Shown piece by piece: positions 6,881 through 6,999 of a stretch of DNA of 6,999 nt (position 1 is the stretch's first letter; every line of letters starts with the position of its first letter). Below the pieces are notes generated by a model. It was not told where the DNA came from. It saw only the letters and a program-made list of their open reading frames with translations, and did no database searches. This DNA is from an uncultured Porphyromonadaceae bacterium (lineage in GTDB: Bacteria; Bacteroidota; Bacteroidia; Bacteroidales; Muribaculaceae), in contig CAMWRB010000061.1 of assembly GCA_947176545.1 (NCBI GenBank), forward strand, positions 1-6,999, written 5' to 3'. The position numbers were made by a program, and so were the translations under genes.

Positions 6881-6991
6881 TCTGACCCTTCTGACGTGTC
6901 AGACCCGTCAGACTTGTCAGACCAATCAGACCTGTCAGACTTGTCAGACCAATCAGACCTGTCAGATTTGTCCGACCCCCGGTCAGACCAT
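6881..6991 (+). repeat. Tandem array of about twelve 9-base TCAGACNNN units
   Basis: Consecutive 9-base units run from 6881: TCTGACCCT, TCTGACGTG, TCAGACCCG, TCAGACTTG, TCAGACCAA, TCAGACCTG, TCAGACTTG, TCAGACCAA, TCAGACCTG, TCAGATTTG, TCCGACCCC. A 3-base interruption (6980-6982) and a last unit TCAGACCAT (6983-6991) follow. The first six bases of each unit are conserved and the last three vary. The three-unit block at 6908-6934 is duplicated exactly at 6935-6961. The 7-mer GTCAGAC, a palindrome around its central base, occurs six times. On the plus strand one frame reads Ser-Asp-(Leu/Gln/Pro), but there is no ATG in it after the stop at 6857-6859, so coding is unsupported. Function unknown. 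Confidence 0.9.
6890..6903. repeat. Perfect 14-base inverted repeat at the head of the array
   Basis: TCTGAC-GT-GTCAGA has 6-base arms and a 2-base centre. It arises where the unit changes from TCTGAC to TCAGAC. A 2-base loop is too tight for a good RNA hairpin without opening inner pairs, so a dimeric protein-binding site is at least as plausible. It sits about 30 bases downstream of the expected transcription start. Confidence 0.5.
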
Positions 6992-6999
6992 ACTAACTC

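Noticed and set aside
6881..6991. CRISPR array
   Set aside because: The units are 9 bases with no spacers of unique sequence between longer repeats, and no cas genes are present.

Overview
The window is a compact piece of a Bacteroidota chromosome, most likely order Bacteroidales. The evidence for this is that promoter-like sites fit the Bacteroidetes sigma-ABfr pattern (TTTG, about 19-20 bases, then TAnnTTTG), that most starts lack a Shine-Dalgarno sequence, and that the protein families fit (a short acidic RpoN, a DUF2807/GIN-domain secreted protein, a membrane-anchored TPR protein). A moderate GC content together with frequent ATA and TAT codons would suit a Muribaculaceae-like gut commensal, but that family-level placement is inference from style only.

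Layout. Positions 1-555 (minus strand) hold the N-terminal 185 residues of a membrane-anchored TPR protein whose C-terminus lies beyond the left edge. Positions 556-792 are a divergent intergenic region with one promoter candidate per direction. From 793 to 6770 five genes run on the plus strand with short gaps (54, 23, 65 and 10 bases) and no visible terminator between them: sigma-54 (rpoN), a single-domain M16 zinc peptidase, a tRNA-dihydrouridine synthase (dusB-like), a secreted DUF2807 protein and a polysaccharide flippase of the WzxC/MOP type. Positions 6771-6999 are non-coding and hold a good promoter candidate, followed by an array of about twelve 9-base TCAGACNNN units that would lie in the leader of a gene beyond the right edge.

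How the genes fit together. The five-gene run looks like one transcription unit, started by a promoter whose -7 box ends only nine bases before the rpoN ATG, so the mRNA would be nearly leaderless. The cargo mixes an alternative sigma factor and a tRNA-modifying enzyme with envelope functions (peptidase, secreted beta-repeat protein, lipid-linked glycan flippase). No sigma-54 activator (bEBP) gene and no convincing -24/-12 site was seen, so nothing here shows which genes sigma-54 controls.

The genes themselves are ordinary for the group and I see no new multi-gene system. The most unusual element is the promoter plus 9-base repeat array at the right end. The short spacing between the rpoN promoter and its start codon, and the cysteine/glycine ladder of the DUF2807 protein, are secondary points of interest.
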